DNA of 64,000 nucleotides from Valencia hispanica (Eukaryota; Chordata; Actinopteri; Cyprinodontiformes; Valenciidae). Made by a program: the position numbers and the translations under genes. Below the pieces are notes generated by a model. It had not been told where the DNA came from. It searched no databases and saw only the letters and a list, made by a program, of their open reading frames with translations. Location of the stretch: assembly GCA_963556495.2 (NCBI GenBank), contig OY747700.1:8830020-8894019 (forward strand). The letters are read 5' to 3'. Position 1 is the stretch's first letter. Each line of letters starts with the position of its first letter. This document shows positions 9,947 through 21,040 of the stretch, piece after piece.

Positions 9947-11532
9947 CAGTGGCTTGCAAAAGTATTCTGCCCCCTTGAACTTTTCCACATTTTGTCACAT
10001 TACAGCCACAAACATGAATCAATTTTATTGGAATTCCACGTGAAAGACCAATACAAAGTGGTGTACACGTGAGAAGTGGAACGAAAATCATACATGATTC
10101 CAAACATTTTTTACAAATAAATAACTGAAAAGTGGGGTGTGCGTAATTATTCAGCCCCCTGAGTCAATACTTTGTAGAACCACCTTTTGCTGCAATTCCA
10201 GCTGCCAGTCTTTTAGGGTATGTCTCTACCAGCTTTGCACATCTACAGACTGAAATTCTTGCCCATTCTTCTTTGCAAAACAGCTCCAGCTCAGTCAGAT
10301 TAGATGGACAGCGTTTGTGAACAGCAGTTTTCAGATCTTGCTACAGATTCTCGATTGAATTTAGATCTGGACTTTGACTGGGCCATTCTAACACATGGAT
10401 ATGTTGTTGCCCTGGCTTTATGTTTAGGGTTGTTGTCCTGCTGGAAGGTGAACCTCCGCCCCAGTCTCAAGTCTTTTGCAGAATCCAAGAGGTTTTCTTC
10501 CAAGATTGCCCTGTATTTGGCTCCATCCATCTTCCCATCAACTCTGACCAGCTTCCCTGTCCCTGCTGAAGAGAAGCACCCCCAGAGCATGATGCTGCCA
10601 CCACCATATTTGACAGTGGGGATGGTGTGTTCAGAGTGATGTGCAGTGTTAGTTTTCCGCCACACATAGCGTTTTGCATTTTGGCTAAAAAGTTCCATTT
10701 TGGTCTCATCTGACCAGAGCACCTTCTTCCACATGTTTGCTGTGTCCCCCACATGGCTTGTGGCAAACTGCAAACGGGACTTCTTATGGTTTTCTTTTAA
10801 TAATGGCTTTCTTCTTGCCACTCTTCCATAAAGGCCAACTTTGTGCAGTGCACGACTAATAGTTGTCCTATGGACAGATTCCCCCACCTGAGCTGTAGAT
10901 CTCTGCAGCTCGTCCAGAGTCACCATGGGCCTGTTGGCTGCATTTCTGATCAGCGCTCTCCTTGTTCGGTCTGTGAGTTTAGGTGGACGGCCTTGTCTTG
11001 GTAGGTTTACAGTTGTGCCATACTCCTTCCATTTCTGAATGATCGCTTGAACAGCGCTCCGTGGGATGTTCAAGGCTTGGGAAATCTTTTTGTAGCCTAA
11101 GCCTGCTTTATATTTCTCAATAACTTTATCCCTGACCTGTCTGGTGTGTTCTTTGGACTTCATGGTGTTGTTGCTCCCAACATTCTCTTAGACAACCTCT
11201 GAGGCCGTCACAGGGCAGCTGTATTTGTACTGACATTAGATTACACACAGGTGCACTCTGTTTAGTCATTAGCACTCATCAGGCAATGTCTATGGGCAAC
11301 TGACTGCACTCAGACCAAAGGGGGCTGAATAATTATGCACACCCCACTTTTCAGTTATTTATTTGTAAAAAATGTTTGGAATCATGTATGATTTTAGTTC
11401 CACTTCTCACGTGTACACCACTTTGTATTGGTCTTTCACCTGGAATTCCAATAAAATTGATTCATGTTTGTGGCTGTAATGTGACAAAATGTGGACGAAT
11501 ACAAGGGGGACGAATACTTTTGCAAGCCACTG
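9947..11532 (-). mobile_element. Tc1-type transposon, 1586 bp, TA-flanked
   Basis: Begins CAGTGGCTTGCAAAAGTATT and ends in its complement, with TA on both sides (9945-9946 and 11533-11534). The inverted repeats are about 210 bp and stay similar over most of their length. They include GGTGTACACGTGAGAAGTGG near 10060 and its counterpart near 11405. A transposase gene on the minus strand fills the middle. The near-complete ends and a mostly open transposase suggest a fairly young copy that has since decayed. Confidence 0.93.
10164..11163 (-). pseudogene. Tc1-family transposase, frameshifted
   Basis: Starts MKSKEHTRQVRDKVIEKYKA, a Tc1 N terminus with a paired-like helix-turn-helix (GLGYKKISQALNIPRSAVQA) and a GRPPKLT linker. 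Two catalytic-core aspartates are visible, in VLWSDETKMELF and in [11 protein letters not shown]. After KHKA the frame shifts: the +1 frame reads [18 protein letters not shown], giving the third catalytic residue (Glu of the DD34E triad). A TAG follows IENL where Trp is usual. The family end (GGSTKY then stop) is at 10164-10166. The span of 1000 nt is one more than a multiple of three, as a single-base net indel predicts. The intact first frame ends at 10300. Not active as read. Confidence 0.92.
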
Positions 11533-11562
11533 TAGATGCGTTGAGAGCGTTGTCTGACGCAG

Positions 11563-12110
11563 ACAAAGTGTGCGGTGTGAACGCACCATTAGGTTTCCAT
11601 AAATCAAAATGATCAGCCCGCTCAAGGCCTTCCATCTTGTTCGACAAGTATGTTTTACAGTGAGTATTTATTTGGACTTGGAATTCAGATCAACTCCGAG
11701 AAGGGATAATCGAAATAAAAGCAAGTCAAAAAAATTTTTTCTGTCATTTGTAATTTCGTTTTAAGAATAGAAAGGGAGGGGGAAAAAAATCGATTCATGT
11801 ATAAAAAAAATGTATTTGGTATGAAACAATTTGAAGATTTTATTTTTAATCCATAATCACCCAGCCCTAACCTCCTTTAATTTTTTTTTAAACAGTTGTA
11901 TAATGTCTGATGACACGTTCAAGTTTTGAAAATAAATCTTTAAATCAAAAATAACCTGATATTTTCAAATAGTACCAGGGAATGTTAAATATCGACAAAA
12001 ATATTGATTTGTTTGGTATCATGATATATATCGATATCGACTGATATGGAAGATATTATAGTGATAGAATTTTTTCCCATATCGCCCAGTCCTAATAGCA
12101 CCTCCACCCT
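11563..12110. other. no gene; two MITE-like right ends
   Basis: ATAATCACCCAGCCCTAA (about 11854-11871) and ATATCGCCCAGTCCTAATAG (about 12079-12098) look like right ends of short hAT-type elements, but matching left ends are not clear. The second follows an ATCGATAT-rich stretch (11990-12050). Confidence 0.4.
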
Positions 12111-12671
12111 TATTAAAGATGTGGACAAAAAGTTTTGTTGTGAAGAATTGGTCACCCAAAGACGACCATGTGTGATGCAGGTCTCTGACATTGAGCATTT
12201 GCTTGTCCTCACAGTCCATGGTGGTCTACCCTTTTTAATTCGTCCTCTTACTGCACATTTGAGGCAGTTGTTAGAAGCTGTTCTAATTATAAAGAAGAGT
12301 GGATTGTGTCATTTTTTTATCCCAGGGAAACAAGAAGTAACATAACACTAATTAAAACTCCACAGACACTTAAATCACCTTAGAAAAGTCCATCACCTGC
12401 AAGGATTCTTAATTTTCCAACAAGCTCACAGTAATATGACTTATTTCCACTTCAGGTAACTTTTACTGAAAATAAATGTTCACATCAAAAAAATCTCAAT
12501 TAACCTTTCAACTCTGCAGAATATATTGAGGAGAGTAGATAGGGTCCATAAGCTCTATCCAGAATCTGCTTAACTGTTTAATAATTTTTCAAACTGATCT
12601 TAAATAAAAAAAATGCTGCAATGATTTGTTTAAATTACACAATAATCCATCTCACTGATTTAGCTATTAGA

Positions 12672-12860
12672 ATACCAACCGGGGATCTCTTCATGGAGTT
12701 TGCATGTCCTCATGATGCATGCATGGGTTCTTTCAAGGTATTCCAGCTTCCTCCTACAGTCCAAGAACATGACTGCCACCTTAATGGGTCTTTAGACTCA
12801 GATATGAGTTAGTCCGTGCATCATTTGTGTCCAAATCATCTGTCCTGTGTGTCTCTGTGT
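12672..12860 (+). repeat. SINE fragment (tRNA-derived family, body only)
   Basis: Shows the blocks GGAGTTTGCATGTCCTCATG, GCATGGGTTCTTTCAAGGTA, CCTCCTACAGTCCAAGAACA and a GTCTCTGTGTTGCCCTG end. Same family as 27895 but without a clear tRNA-like head. Confidence 0.65.
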
Positions 12861-13649
12861 TGCCCTGTGCACTGACCTTCGCCCTCACTGCTACCCAAAG
12901 GATGGATTTAGTTTTCCTTCAAAAAAAAAAAAAAGTGAATATGACATCAGTACCTGTTCCATGGCAGTATGAGATAAACACCTTATCTAAAACCTGCACT
13001 AATCATTTATTCCTAAACTGGATCCGAAGCACCAAATATAAACAACAATGTGCAGGAAATGTTTGCTGTGGGACAATATTTACCTAACTTCTTCTGCATA
13101 TGAAATTAATTTTAGCTTGTTGACTTACCAAACATAAAGTACATAAAGCAGGTGACAACCTTACAGAATACTAACCATTTTTGTTCACAAAACACAAAGA
13201 GTAAACACAGAAAAATCAGTTACGTCAGTCACTAGTCGATGTAGGGATTATCAATATCTACAGGGATTTTCCTCTCAGGTCTATGAACACACCAAACGAC
13301 TGACCTGCTGAAGATAGTTATGGTGAGTGGGAGGAGCTAAAGAAATTATTGAAGCTATAGTTCACATCAGACTAAACGCATGAATCAATCTGGTTGTTCA
13401 CAGGAATTAAGTGCTTTCACCCCTGACTGGAAGAAGTAGATATAACTCATCCTTCCGAAGTTCCTTGGTGAACGTGAGGCATCCAGACGGTCAGCAGTTT
13501 TTCTTTGCATCTTTGAAAAACACCTCTCTGAAAGTGAGCGATTTTGGTCTGAAAGTTAATCCTTAAAAATTCACAATGAAAGTGTAAGTAAAAAATGTCA
13601 TGGGATGTAGATTCACCTCTACAGACAACATTCTAGATCTGCACCCAGA

Positions 13650-13770
13650 TGGGCCTTCTTCATGTCGCTAACAGGCTAACTGCACAGACGGACACATAAG
13701 GACAATTTAGAGAAACTAATAAATCTAACATTCATGTCTTTGGAATGTGGGAGGAAGCCGGAGTCCCGCC
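13650..13770 (-). repeat. SINE fragment
   Basis: Minus strand reads GGCTTCCTCCCACATTCCAA then AGACATGAATGTTAG and TAGTTTCTCTAAATTGTCCT, the central part of the same SINE family. Confidence 0.6.
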
Positions 13771-14221
13771 CCTGTTAATTCTGCTGCATACCAAGACATT
13801 TTGAGCAACTTCATGCCCCTGGAACCTCTTTGTGGAACAGTTAAGTGGTGGCATCCTTCTGTCACAACAGGTCTGTGCCACGAGTGCATAGAGTAAAGTC
13901 CTTAAAGACATAAATGTGCGTGTTTGGTGTCGGAAAACATGACTGACTCGAACCTTTGGGATGAATTAGAGTGGAGACTGTAGGCCAAGGTTTCTCGTCC
14001 AACATCGGTGTTTGAACTCACACGTGGCTTTAAAAGACTGGTGAAAATATATATTTTTGAAAAACACTTCTAATAGTTGCAAAAATCCTTCCCAAAACAA
14101 CTGAAACTTGGTGTGCAGCCACCATGTTAAACTCTATAGATTAGGCATGGGATGTTGATCAGGTTCATGTGTGTGGAGGTACAGTATATGTGTAAATACT
14201 TTTGTAAGGGATATATGAATA

Positions 14222-14296
14222 TTTTGATTGCTGGAGATAGGCACCAGCCCTGCATTGGATAGACTGTATAGATACAGGATGGATGGATATTAATAG
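14222..14296 (+). repeat. SINE 3' tail
   Basis: GGCACCAGCCCTGCATTGGA, TAGACTGTATAGATACAGG and ATGGATGGATA form the 3' end and short ATGG tail of the fish SINE family. Confidence 0.6.
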
Positions 14297-15410
14297 TTTT
14301 TCTTGCATCTGCTTTGGGTCATTTTGAACTTGAGAGCCAACAGCAAAATGTTGTGTGCATAGTAATTTTCTATTCTATTCAATTAACCCATCATAACCTC
14401 ATTGTACCTTCTTCTACGCATAATGCTGAAAGAGAAAAAGCTTCAAAACAGCAGAGGTATTCAAAATGTCTCTAAAAAAAACTAATAGCTGAAAATGCTC
14501 TCAGCCTCACCTCTGAACGATTTTAAAAAAAAATTAGCACTTCTCTGTGTTTTAAATGAAATCCAGAAAGCTTTTAGCATGATTATTATATTCTTAAAAT
14601 GTCAACATATTCCTTCGTTGTAGGCAGGAAAAATATTTAAAAAAATCTTCAGATTTACCACAGAAGCTTCATCCTGCACCTGAACTCAACTGGAAGGTTT
14701 TCTAAGAAATCGTACATTATTTATTTCAGTCAGGTATTCACAAACTTCTCACAAACAGGGTAGCAACTCTCACATCTAAGACTTTCTAAGCTAAAGGCAA
14801 AGTTGTTACTTTTGTGAATATGTTGTTTAAAAAATATATATATTTTAACATCTAAATAAAACATTTTTCCGGTACACAGCATTAAACAACTACACTCGCA
14901 TTTACAGGTTTACATGTAATCTTCATGGGCAGAATTGACATTAATTTGGGATTTAAATGATTGGTTGTGGTTCCGGGGTGGGATGATTATACAACTGATT
15001 ATTAACTCCTGAAACTTCTAAACCTTCCAAGTGAAAGTTGTGGTAATCATTCCACTATTCGTAGTTTAGTATTAACAAATTTTTCTGTGGAACGTAATCC
15101 CAAATTAGTTGCAGAAAATTCACCTATTCCCAATTGTTTTGGTAGATAATATCTGCCATGGAGATACAAATATTCTTAAAGAAACTGAAATATCTAGCCA
15201 CAACATACCATTTTTACGCGCGCCAAGCCTGAAATATGCAACTTCTGGGAGGAGCTTGTGCCAGAATGTGTTTTTGCAAGATGGCAGCTGTTGAAGTATT
15301 TGTACATCAGCGGGAAAATAACAGTAAAATAACGGGACAGTAGGCGGGCTTTCTGGCTTTTGCGCGGTTCGCAGGGTCAGTAAAAAATGTCAAAAGTGAA
15401 ATGAACTTAC

Positions 15411-15540
15411 CAGGTTGCCCAATCTCCTCACTTATATTCTTCAAAGCAAGGTCCTTTCTATTCCTGCCTCTGTAGAACAAGCAGCTGGTGTCGTACAGCT
15501 CCGGACGATTAGCCACAGCGCTGATCAGACTTTCCTCCAT
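15411..15540 (-). CDS. candidate first coding exon of a MADF-domain protein (partial)
   Basis: Starts at ATG (15538-15540) and reads MEESLISAVANRPELYDTSC, then LFYRGRNRKDLALKNISEEI, then GQP before a strong donor G|GTAAGT at 15405-15410. The pattern of an N-terminal LI.AV..RPELYD, then Y+.R.+KD, then a hydrophobic I.EEIG matches the first half of a MADF (Myb/SANT-like DNA-binding) domain, and such domains are often split after this point. MADF proteins are DNA-binding factors. In fish many derive from, or are carried by, PIF/Harbinger transposons. I could not find the second half of the domain in the next 3 kb on this strand, so this may be a host gene with a distant second exon, a transposon relic, or a pseudogene fragment. 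It lies 770 nt beyond the TYW1 stop on the same strand. The start codon is the natural domain start. Confidence 0.5.
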
Positions 15541-16234
15541 GTTGAATGAATGGCTTTGGCAGACCTGGCCTGAACTGGGTCACAGCATCACTGGTAACCA
15601 GGCTCCCTATTGGCTGAAGCGGCACGAATTGACACTGAAGTTCAGCATTTTTCAACTTCAGCAGATTATGCAAAAAGTTCAAATCACCACTCCACATCAG
15701 CAGTCACAGCGTTTTTACGTTTATTTCAGTTTATACCATCACATTTCAGATACTAGTTCTAGGAATGATCATCTTTCCCAAAAAAATACGCCAACAAAAA
15801 CAAACAAAAACTTTTTCTTCCAAACCTATTATGCCAAATGACCAAAAGAAATGTTAAATTTCTATTTCACCGTTTCACACCAATTCTCTGAGAAATAAAA
15901 CCCATTTGACAGAAGATTAATGTTTTGAAAGATCCTGGCCCTGAGTTGAAGAAATAGAAAGTGATGCAACTTAGAAAAGAACGTAGAAAGAAAGAGCAAG
16001 AGAGTAGCAACTTTTTCCCCAAAGTTTAACGGTGAGAAATCGACTTAACAAATTAGGATTTAAAAATTGAACATACTTTTTATGTACATCCATTAAAAAA
16101 TGAAACAATAAAAGGTAAAGAAAGGTTAGTACATTTTTTATATTCATCCAGTTGTGATTTTAATACATAAAAAGATCTAAACAACTAAGAGGGAAAAAGG
16201 TTCACAGAATGTCTAACAAAAATAAAATCCAGCA
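15541..16234. other. TYW1 3' flank, no gene
   Basis: AT-rich sequence between the MADF exon start and the candidate TYW1 poly(A) signal. It could include longer TYW1 3'-UTR isoforms or the promoter of the MADF transcript. 15590-15660 has moderate GC content. No motif decides this. Confidence 0.35.
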
Positions 16235-16240
16235 TTTATT
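16235..16240 (-). promoter_or_regulatory. candidate poly(A) signal of TYW1
   Basis: AATAAA on the minus strand, 69 nt beyond the TYW1 stop. It is the first such hexamer after the stop. AT-rich DNA makes chance hits likely and other hexamers lie further downstream, so the true cleavage site is not settled. Confidence 0.35.
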
Positions 16241-16309
16241 AATTTTCCACTAGGACATTCCTGTAACTTTAGATTCATTCACCCCGTGTAAAATATTTCA
16301 TCTTTACAA

Positions 16310-16531
16310 TCAGCATCCAGAGATATCTTTGGTTTTGTTGTGTCGCTGAAAGCGCGTGTCAGCCGGGTCGAATCCTTGTTCGTCTGCCCCAAACAGAGCC
16401 CAGCTGGGGGTCTTGGCGATGTAGTCCAAGGCTGAGAAGCTCTGCTGTCCGCCGCTGTCCTCATGGGACTGGACCAGTTCCTGGAAACGGTCGTAGTCGA
16501 TCCATGTCCACCACTTGCCGTTCACCTTGAA
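16310..16531 (-). CDS. TYW1: TYW1 terminal coding exon with stop
   Basis: A 222-nt exon encoding 73 residues and a TGA stop at 16310-16312. It begins FKVNGKWWTWIDYDRFQELV, continues through TPSWALFGADEQGFDPADTR and ends TKDISGC. The WWTWIDY motif, the WALFGA..GFDP..TR stretch and the ISGC C terminus are all typical of TYW1, and the end is at the usual family position, so the protein is not truncated. The acceptor is tttcctacAG before 16531. The four exons together give 211 residues, about the last 29 percent of a typical roughly 730-residue vertebrate TYW1. A possible poly(A) signal lies about 70 nt past the stop. Confidence 0.94.
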   Translation of the reverse strand, partial: FKVNGKWWTWIDYDRFQELVQSHEDSGGQQSFSALDYIAKTPSWALFGADEQGFDPADTRFQRHNKTKDISGC

Positions 16532-16699
16532 CTGTAGGAAAGAGGAAAGGAAAGGAAATAAAAAAAACTAAATCCAGGATGCAATATCGCAATTGAAGAG
16601 ATTAAACATTATAATGCAGGTGTTCCCCATCCCCTGGATTTGGTACCAGGTCGTGGGCCGTACAGAAAGAATAAATAACTTAGTGTTTCATTTGATTAC

Positions 16700-16950
16700 C
16701 TTTTTATCTCCGCCAAGGAGGTTATGTTTTTGCCAGGGTTCGTTTGTTTGTTATTTAGCAACATAACTCAAAAAGCTATGGACAGATTTTGGTGAAATTT
16801 TCTGCAGTGGAACCAGGAACAAGTGATTATAATTTGGGGGTGCACTGGATCACCGTATGGGGGGGGGGGGGGGGGTGTTAGGGTAAAAACTGAGCTGCCA
16901 TGAAGGAGGTCAGCACTCTCCGAGTGCGTTTCTAGTTTATTATTGGAGGC
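16700..16950. repeat. dispersed fish repeat with a 17-G tract
   Basis: Starts CTCCGCCAAGGAGGTTATGT and continues CATAACTCAAAAAGCTATGG with GGTGAAATTTTCTGCAGTGG, a repeat I know from many aquatic animal genomes but cannot assign to a class. G runs uninterrupted from 16859 to 16875. Ends near GAGTGCGTTTCTAG. Confidence 0.5.
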
Positions 16951-17009
16951 TGAACAATGTTTAGATTTGAAAATGACTAGATTCTCTCGGTTACATGCAG
17001 CAATAATTC

Positions 17010-17561
17010 AGGCCACGTCCACACGAAGCCGGTGCGTTCCCTATCCGATAATTTTTTTTCCTCATTCTAAAAAAAAAATTCCGTAAACACGGCGTCGTCT
17101 CAAGAAATATCTGCGTACACACCAAACCACTGAAATCGACTGAAAGCGATATAGCATATATGCCAGACCAGTAATGGGGCGCAGTAATTCTGCCACAGAG
17201 ATACACTATACACGGAGAAGAAGAATATGAGCTGCGCATAACCTTGCGCGCTGTATACAAACCAAGAAGAATACATTTATAACAAAGCAATAGATTTTGC
17301 TGTAATAAAGCTAGTAGGCTTGGTAGCTTCTGCAGCACGAACAAAATCATGCAGTCCGCCATTATTGTTGTTGCAGTTACGAGTAGGGATGAGCGAGTAT
17401 AGCATTATCTGTATCTGTTAACCATATGAATTATCTGTATCCGTAGCTATACTCGGACCGGGCGGAGCCTAACCCGAAAGTGGGCGGGGTTTAACCAGGA
17501 AGTGGGTCGAGTTGTCTTGAAATGGGCGGTGCTTTAACCGGTACGTTATTTTAAACATGCA

Positions 17562-17622
<61 letters not shown>

Positions 17623-17919
17623 TATCCGTACCTGATACTTGTTTCAGCCGAGTATCCGGCTCAACTCTAGTTACGAGTGACGCAGCCGACACGTGGTGTG
17701 ATGACATCATCGTTTCACAAAATACACGGACTGGCTGTACACACGAAACCGCAAGGGTGTCGTTTTCAGATCGGGTGTCGTTTTATCCACTTTGGGGCCC
17801 GGTTTCAAAAAAATAGCGGTTTCAGTCTCTGAAAACGCCGGATTCGTGTGGACGAAACGCTAATACGATAAAAAATGTATAGGTATACAGCGAAACGCGT
17901 CTCCGTGTGAACGGGCCCT
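17010..17919. mobile_element. outer inverted-repeat element, split by a younger hAT insertion
   Basis: AGGCCACGTCCACACGAAG at the left and CTCCGTGTGAACGGGCCCT at the right are imperfect inverted repeats. Blocks such as CCACACGAA, CGTGTGGACGAAACG and ACACACGAAACCG recur inside. It is broken at 17383 by the 17384-17669 element, with an exact duplication of GTTACGAG. I saw no clear target duplication for the outer element. Confidence 0.6.
17384..17669. mobile_element. hAT-type MITE with exact 8-bp target duplication and (GA)n core
   Basis: Flanked by GTTACGAG at 17376-17383 and 17670-17677. Ends are TAGGGATGAGCGAGTATAGC and GTATCCGGCTCAACTCTA. An 8-bp duplication is the hAT signature. The interior carries TATCTGTATCCGTA blocks, three AAGTGGGCGGGG-like words, and a GA repeat at 17562-17619 with one AAAG break. 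No coding capacity. Confidence 0.88.
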
Positions 17920-19250
17920 CAGTTTTGACACAGGTCAAGACGCCTGTTTCGGTCTCGTGATACGTCACCTCTAAAACAAACCGACAAGCTAGCTAAAATA
18001 TAAAAAACAGGGGTCTCTGAAGTTTCTTTGCAAAAACTAAAAGGTCCAGTAAAGAGACAAAAGACGAGCCTACAACTTTGAAAAGAAAAAAGAAAAAGAA
18101 AGCTGCATTTAACAGATAATACTAGGTGTCGCACTTAAAATACGATTCCACGCACCAAAACCCCCGCTCGGTATAATACGTGGCTTTCTAATGAGCCAAT
18201 AAAACCTTTAAAACTACCCCAGACAGGACCGTCTCGTTACAGAGAAACAGCCACACGGTTTCCACTGACACAGAATATTTTTGTGGGGTAAAAAAGAAAA
18301 TCCGTAATATATTTTTACAAGTCAATTTTTAAAATTATAACATATTCAATAGTATTTTTTTTCATTTTAAATAATATTAAGTCCAAACAAGCATAACTAT
18401 GATCTACATATAAACAGGTTTTGGATTTTAGTCTCGGACAGATAAAACAACCGCTCAAATACGGAAAATAGTTGGTTAATTCTATTGGCAGGCGCATTTA
18501 TGACATGTCCTTTTACATGTAGGGGCTTTGAAGGGCTCTGCACAGACAGAGGGCTGCATCAAGCACGTCTCCCCCCATATACGGGGTCTAAATAGCCGAG
18601 TCCAGAGCTAAACGGTGTAATGATCGATGTCTCAGTCACAGTCGACTACTTTAAAACATGACCTGTCAAAGGAATTTTGCAGTACTGTGCGAGGAAATGG
18701 GCTCCGACCAGACGGCTGTTCTGTGTCGCTGTGAGTCCTGATGGCTGTCAGGTGGGAAGGTGCTGTCCAGGGTTTTTGAACTGCAATATGATATCTGCAT
18801 CTTTTTGAAGGAAGAGTGCAGCAATTGTGCCCACAAATTTTACAGTAACAAGTTCTTTATTAAACTTGGATACAGGGATTTCTTCCCCCTGAAACTAATG
18901 TTCAATGAATCAAATTCCATGATGCAGAGCACAAACACACACCTCCACTTGGCAGATAAAGTGACATCACAACAGGCTCACACCAGGTACTGAAAAGTAT
19001 CATGATAAAAGGTCTCGGTTTTGCAAAACAACCCTTTACATTAGTTACTTCTTTCCTCTTGCAGTTCTTTACATTTTTAAAGTACTTGAGCACAGAGATT
19101 ATTTAAAAATTAAAAAAACTGAAACGCAATGAAACCCAGTTGGATACTGATGCTCCGCAACAAAAAGAAGGTATACTTAAAATGATTACACTGGAAGGAA
19201 TGGGGGGAGTGAACAATTTCGTAAAAACCGAAGAGGGGTGCAGTAGAAAT
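17920..19250. other. no recognised gene or element
   Basis: Intronic sequence of TYW1, AT-rich in 18280-18480. Open frames are short and do not resemble known proteins. Confidence 0.5.
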
Positions 19251-19379
19251 GGTTTGGGAACCACTGGCATAGAGGATGCTACTCATGTTATGTTGTGTGC
19301 AGGATGGTACGGGAACACTTATGATAAAGGTACAAGTTCATATTGGATTTATAATTCTTACAATTTTTGAAAATAACCC

Positions 19380-19515
19380 AGTTTTTATGCTGGTCAAATT
19401 ATTTTATTTTGTTGCATTTATCTGCCACACATTAAAGGCTAGTCCGTGAAAAAAAATAAAAATTGTCCTATATTAAACCGATCCGTGGGGGAAAAAAGGT
19501 TGGGGACCACTGCTA
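19380..19515 (-). mobile_element. hAT-like element end
   Basis: Ends GGTTGGGGACCACTGC, the complement of the common fish hAT end CAGTGGTCCCCAACC, after ATTAAACCGATCCGTGGG and ATCTGCCACACATTAAAGGC. A left end of the same kind (GGTCCCCAACCTTATTATT) is at 61795. An upstream TTTGGGAACCACTGG at 19254-19268 may be a second decayed copy. Confidence 0.55.
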
Positions 19516-19549
19516 AATTGTTTCTATAGAGTGTAGTGACTAATGATAC

Positions 19550-20098
19550 ATGGTACGTTACAGTAAAACACCAGCACTTGTACGTGAAACTTTAATCTAT
19601 TTTTACAAGTCAGAGCTTCGCCATCCTGCCTCAAAGATACCCACAACATGTTTTATCGGCACAGACGGAGCTTCTGTGCTCCTCATTAAAGGGGACCTCT
19701 TGTCTATGAATCACCTAAATTATTTGCCTAAATTGCCTATTGTTAGACATTCTGTAGAGCATATCTATAATATTTGGGGGGGAAAAATGCAGTTTTGGGA
19801 AGCTGACTTGGCTCACCAAGGCGCGATGCTACTTGACACACTTTTGGCTGGTGTTTGCAAAGCAGCTAATCCAGGAGCACCATTTGGTTTCCTTGGTGCA
19901 GACTGGCTGTACCCCCAAGAGTGAAGAAAAGGAAAACAACGGATGTTTCCACTGTGTGTATAATGCATATTATAGTATATATTTGGTGTTTGAACTATTA
20001 AAACAGGCAGTTATAAATCTTTTTAGAGAGGGTCTCAATTATTTGCAGATCTATTCAAGGGCGGGTGTGGTCCCTAAACCCTAGGAATACTGTTCTAC
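19550..20098. repeat. dispersed repeat, uninterrupted copy
   Basis: The part from about 19840 (TTTGCAAAGCAGCTAATCCA, GGTGCAGACTGGCTGTACCC, GAGTGAAGAAAAGGAAAAC) to 20095 (GGTCCCTAAACCCTAGGAAT) has a relative at 45121-47150, where it is split by another element. TTAAAGGGGACCTCTTG at 19686 resembles a TTAA-type MITE end. Class not known; no coding capacity recognised. Confidence 0.55.
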
Positions 20099-20399
20099 TA
20101 AATATCTTATTAAACTGGTATCTCATTGAGGGCATTTTTAACTCTAAAAATAATTGCAGAAGCATTCTTACCCCTTTTCCATATTTAGTCCCATGACAAA
20201 CACTAATTTCAACATATTTAATCAGGATTTCATGCAATAGGCTAAAAGAAAGTAGTACATGATTGTACTACTTTTAGTGCATGGCTTAACATTGTCATCA
20301 ATACATTCTCCCTTACTTGGGACTCTCTTAAATAAAATCAAGTGCAAGCAACAGCTTTCAGAAGTCAGCTTGTTCATTAATATAGTTCACCTGACTGTA

Positions 20400-20560
20400 A
20401 TCTAGCCCCAGTAAACCCAGTTGTTCTGTGACGGCCTCAGAGGTTTGTTAGAGAACATTAGAGAACCACCAGCATCATAAAGACCAAGGAACTCAGCAGA
20501 CGGGTCAGAGAATAAACTGCAGAGAAGTCTGAAGCAGGGTTCGCTTCAGACATCTGGTCA
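20400..20560 (+). mobile_element. Tc1 transposase 5' fragment
   Basis: TCTGTGACGGCCTCAGAGGT, then AGAGAACATTAGAGAACC, then CATCATAAAGACCAAGGAAC and CAGCAGACGGGTCAG match the leader and first codons (KTKE..R.VRE) of a Tc1 transposase. Stops and divergence begin at once, and the right side is lost. Confidence 0.6.
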
Positions 20561-21040
20561 AATTGAAAAAAATGGTAAAAATGTGGTTTTGACTGCAAAG
20601 ATATGGCGGTCGACCTGAACTGACATACTGGTACTGCAGGTTGTTTTCTAACACTTTGCTATGCGTTTATCGATCACAAAAAATCCAAAGGATATACACT
20701 AAAGTTTGATATTGTCACATGAAAGAATGTGGATATCTTGAAGAGGTAGGCAGGCTTTTGCTAAGGACTGTAAACCAGTGTCTAGTGACAGTGTGTCGAA
20801 TCAAAGTCAGGCTATAAAAAAAGCTAGATGTTAGCAGTTCTGTCTGATATCCAGCAGGGCAAACTGTGCAGCTAAGTTTGATCTGTAAAACAGGTCATGC
20901 AGTCTGAGACTGCATCATGGGTACAGACTGAACCTTCCTGATAAGCTATAAATGGAGGTGAAATGGAGCTCAAAAAGCCCTGAAAATGACTGTGGTGCTG
21001 TTAGGGCACAGCTTTCTGCATCTGAACGGTACCTTCAAGC

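Larger units (their letters stand above)
12111..15410. other. no gene; scattered SINE pieces
   Basis: Apart from the SINE pieces at 12672, 13650 and 14222, the sequence is AT-rich with homopolymer runs (for example A at 12921-12934) and no open frame I recognise. I searched this stretch on the minus strand for the second half of the MADF domain and did not find it. Confidence 0.5.

Noticed and set aside
17562..17619. Possible GAGA regulatory element
   Set aside because: It is a simple microsatellite carried inside a hAT MITE.
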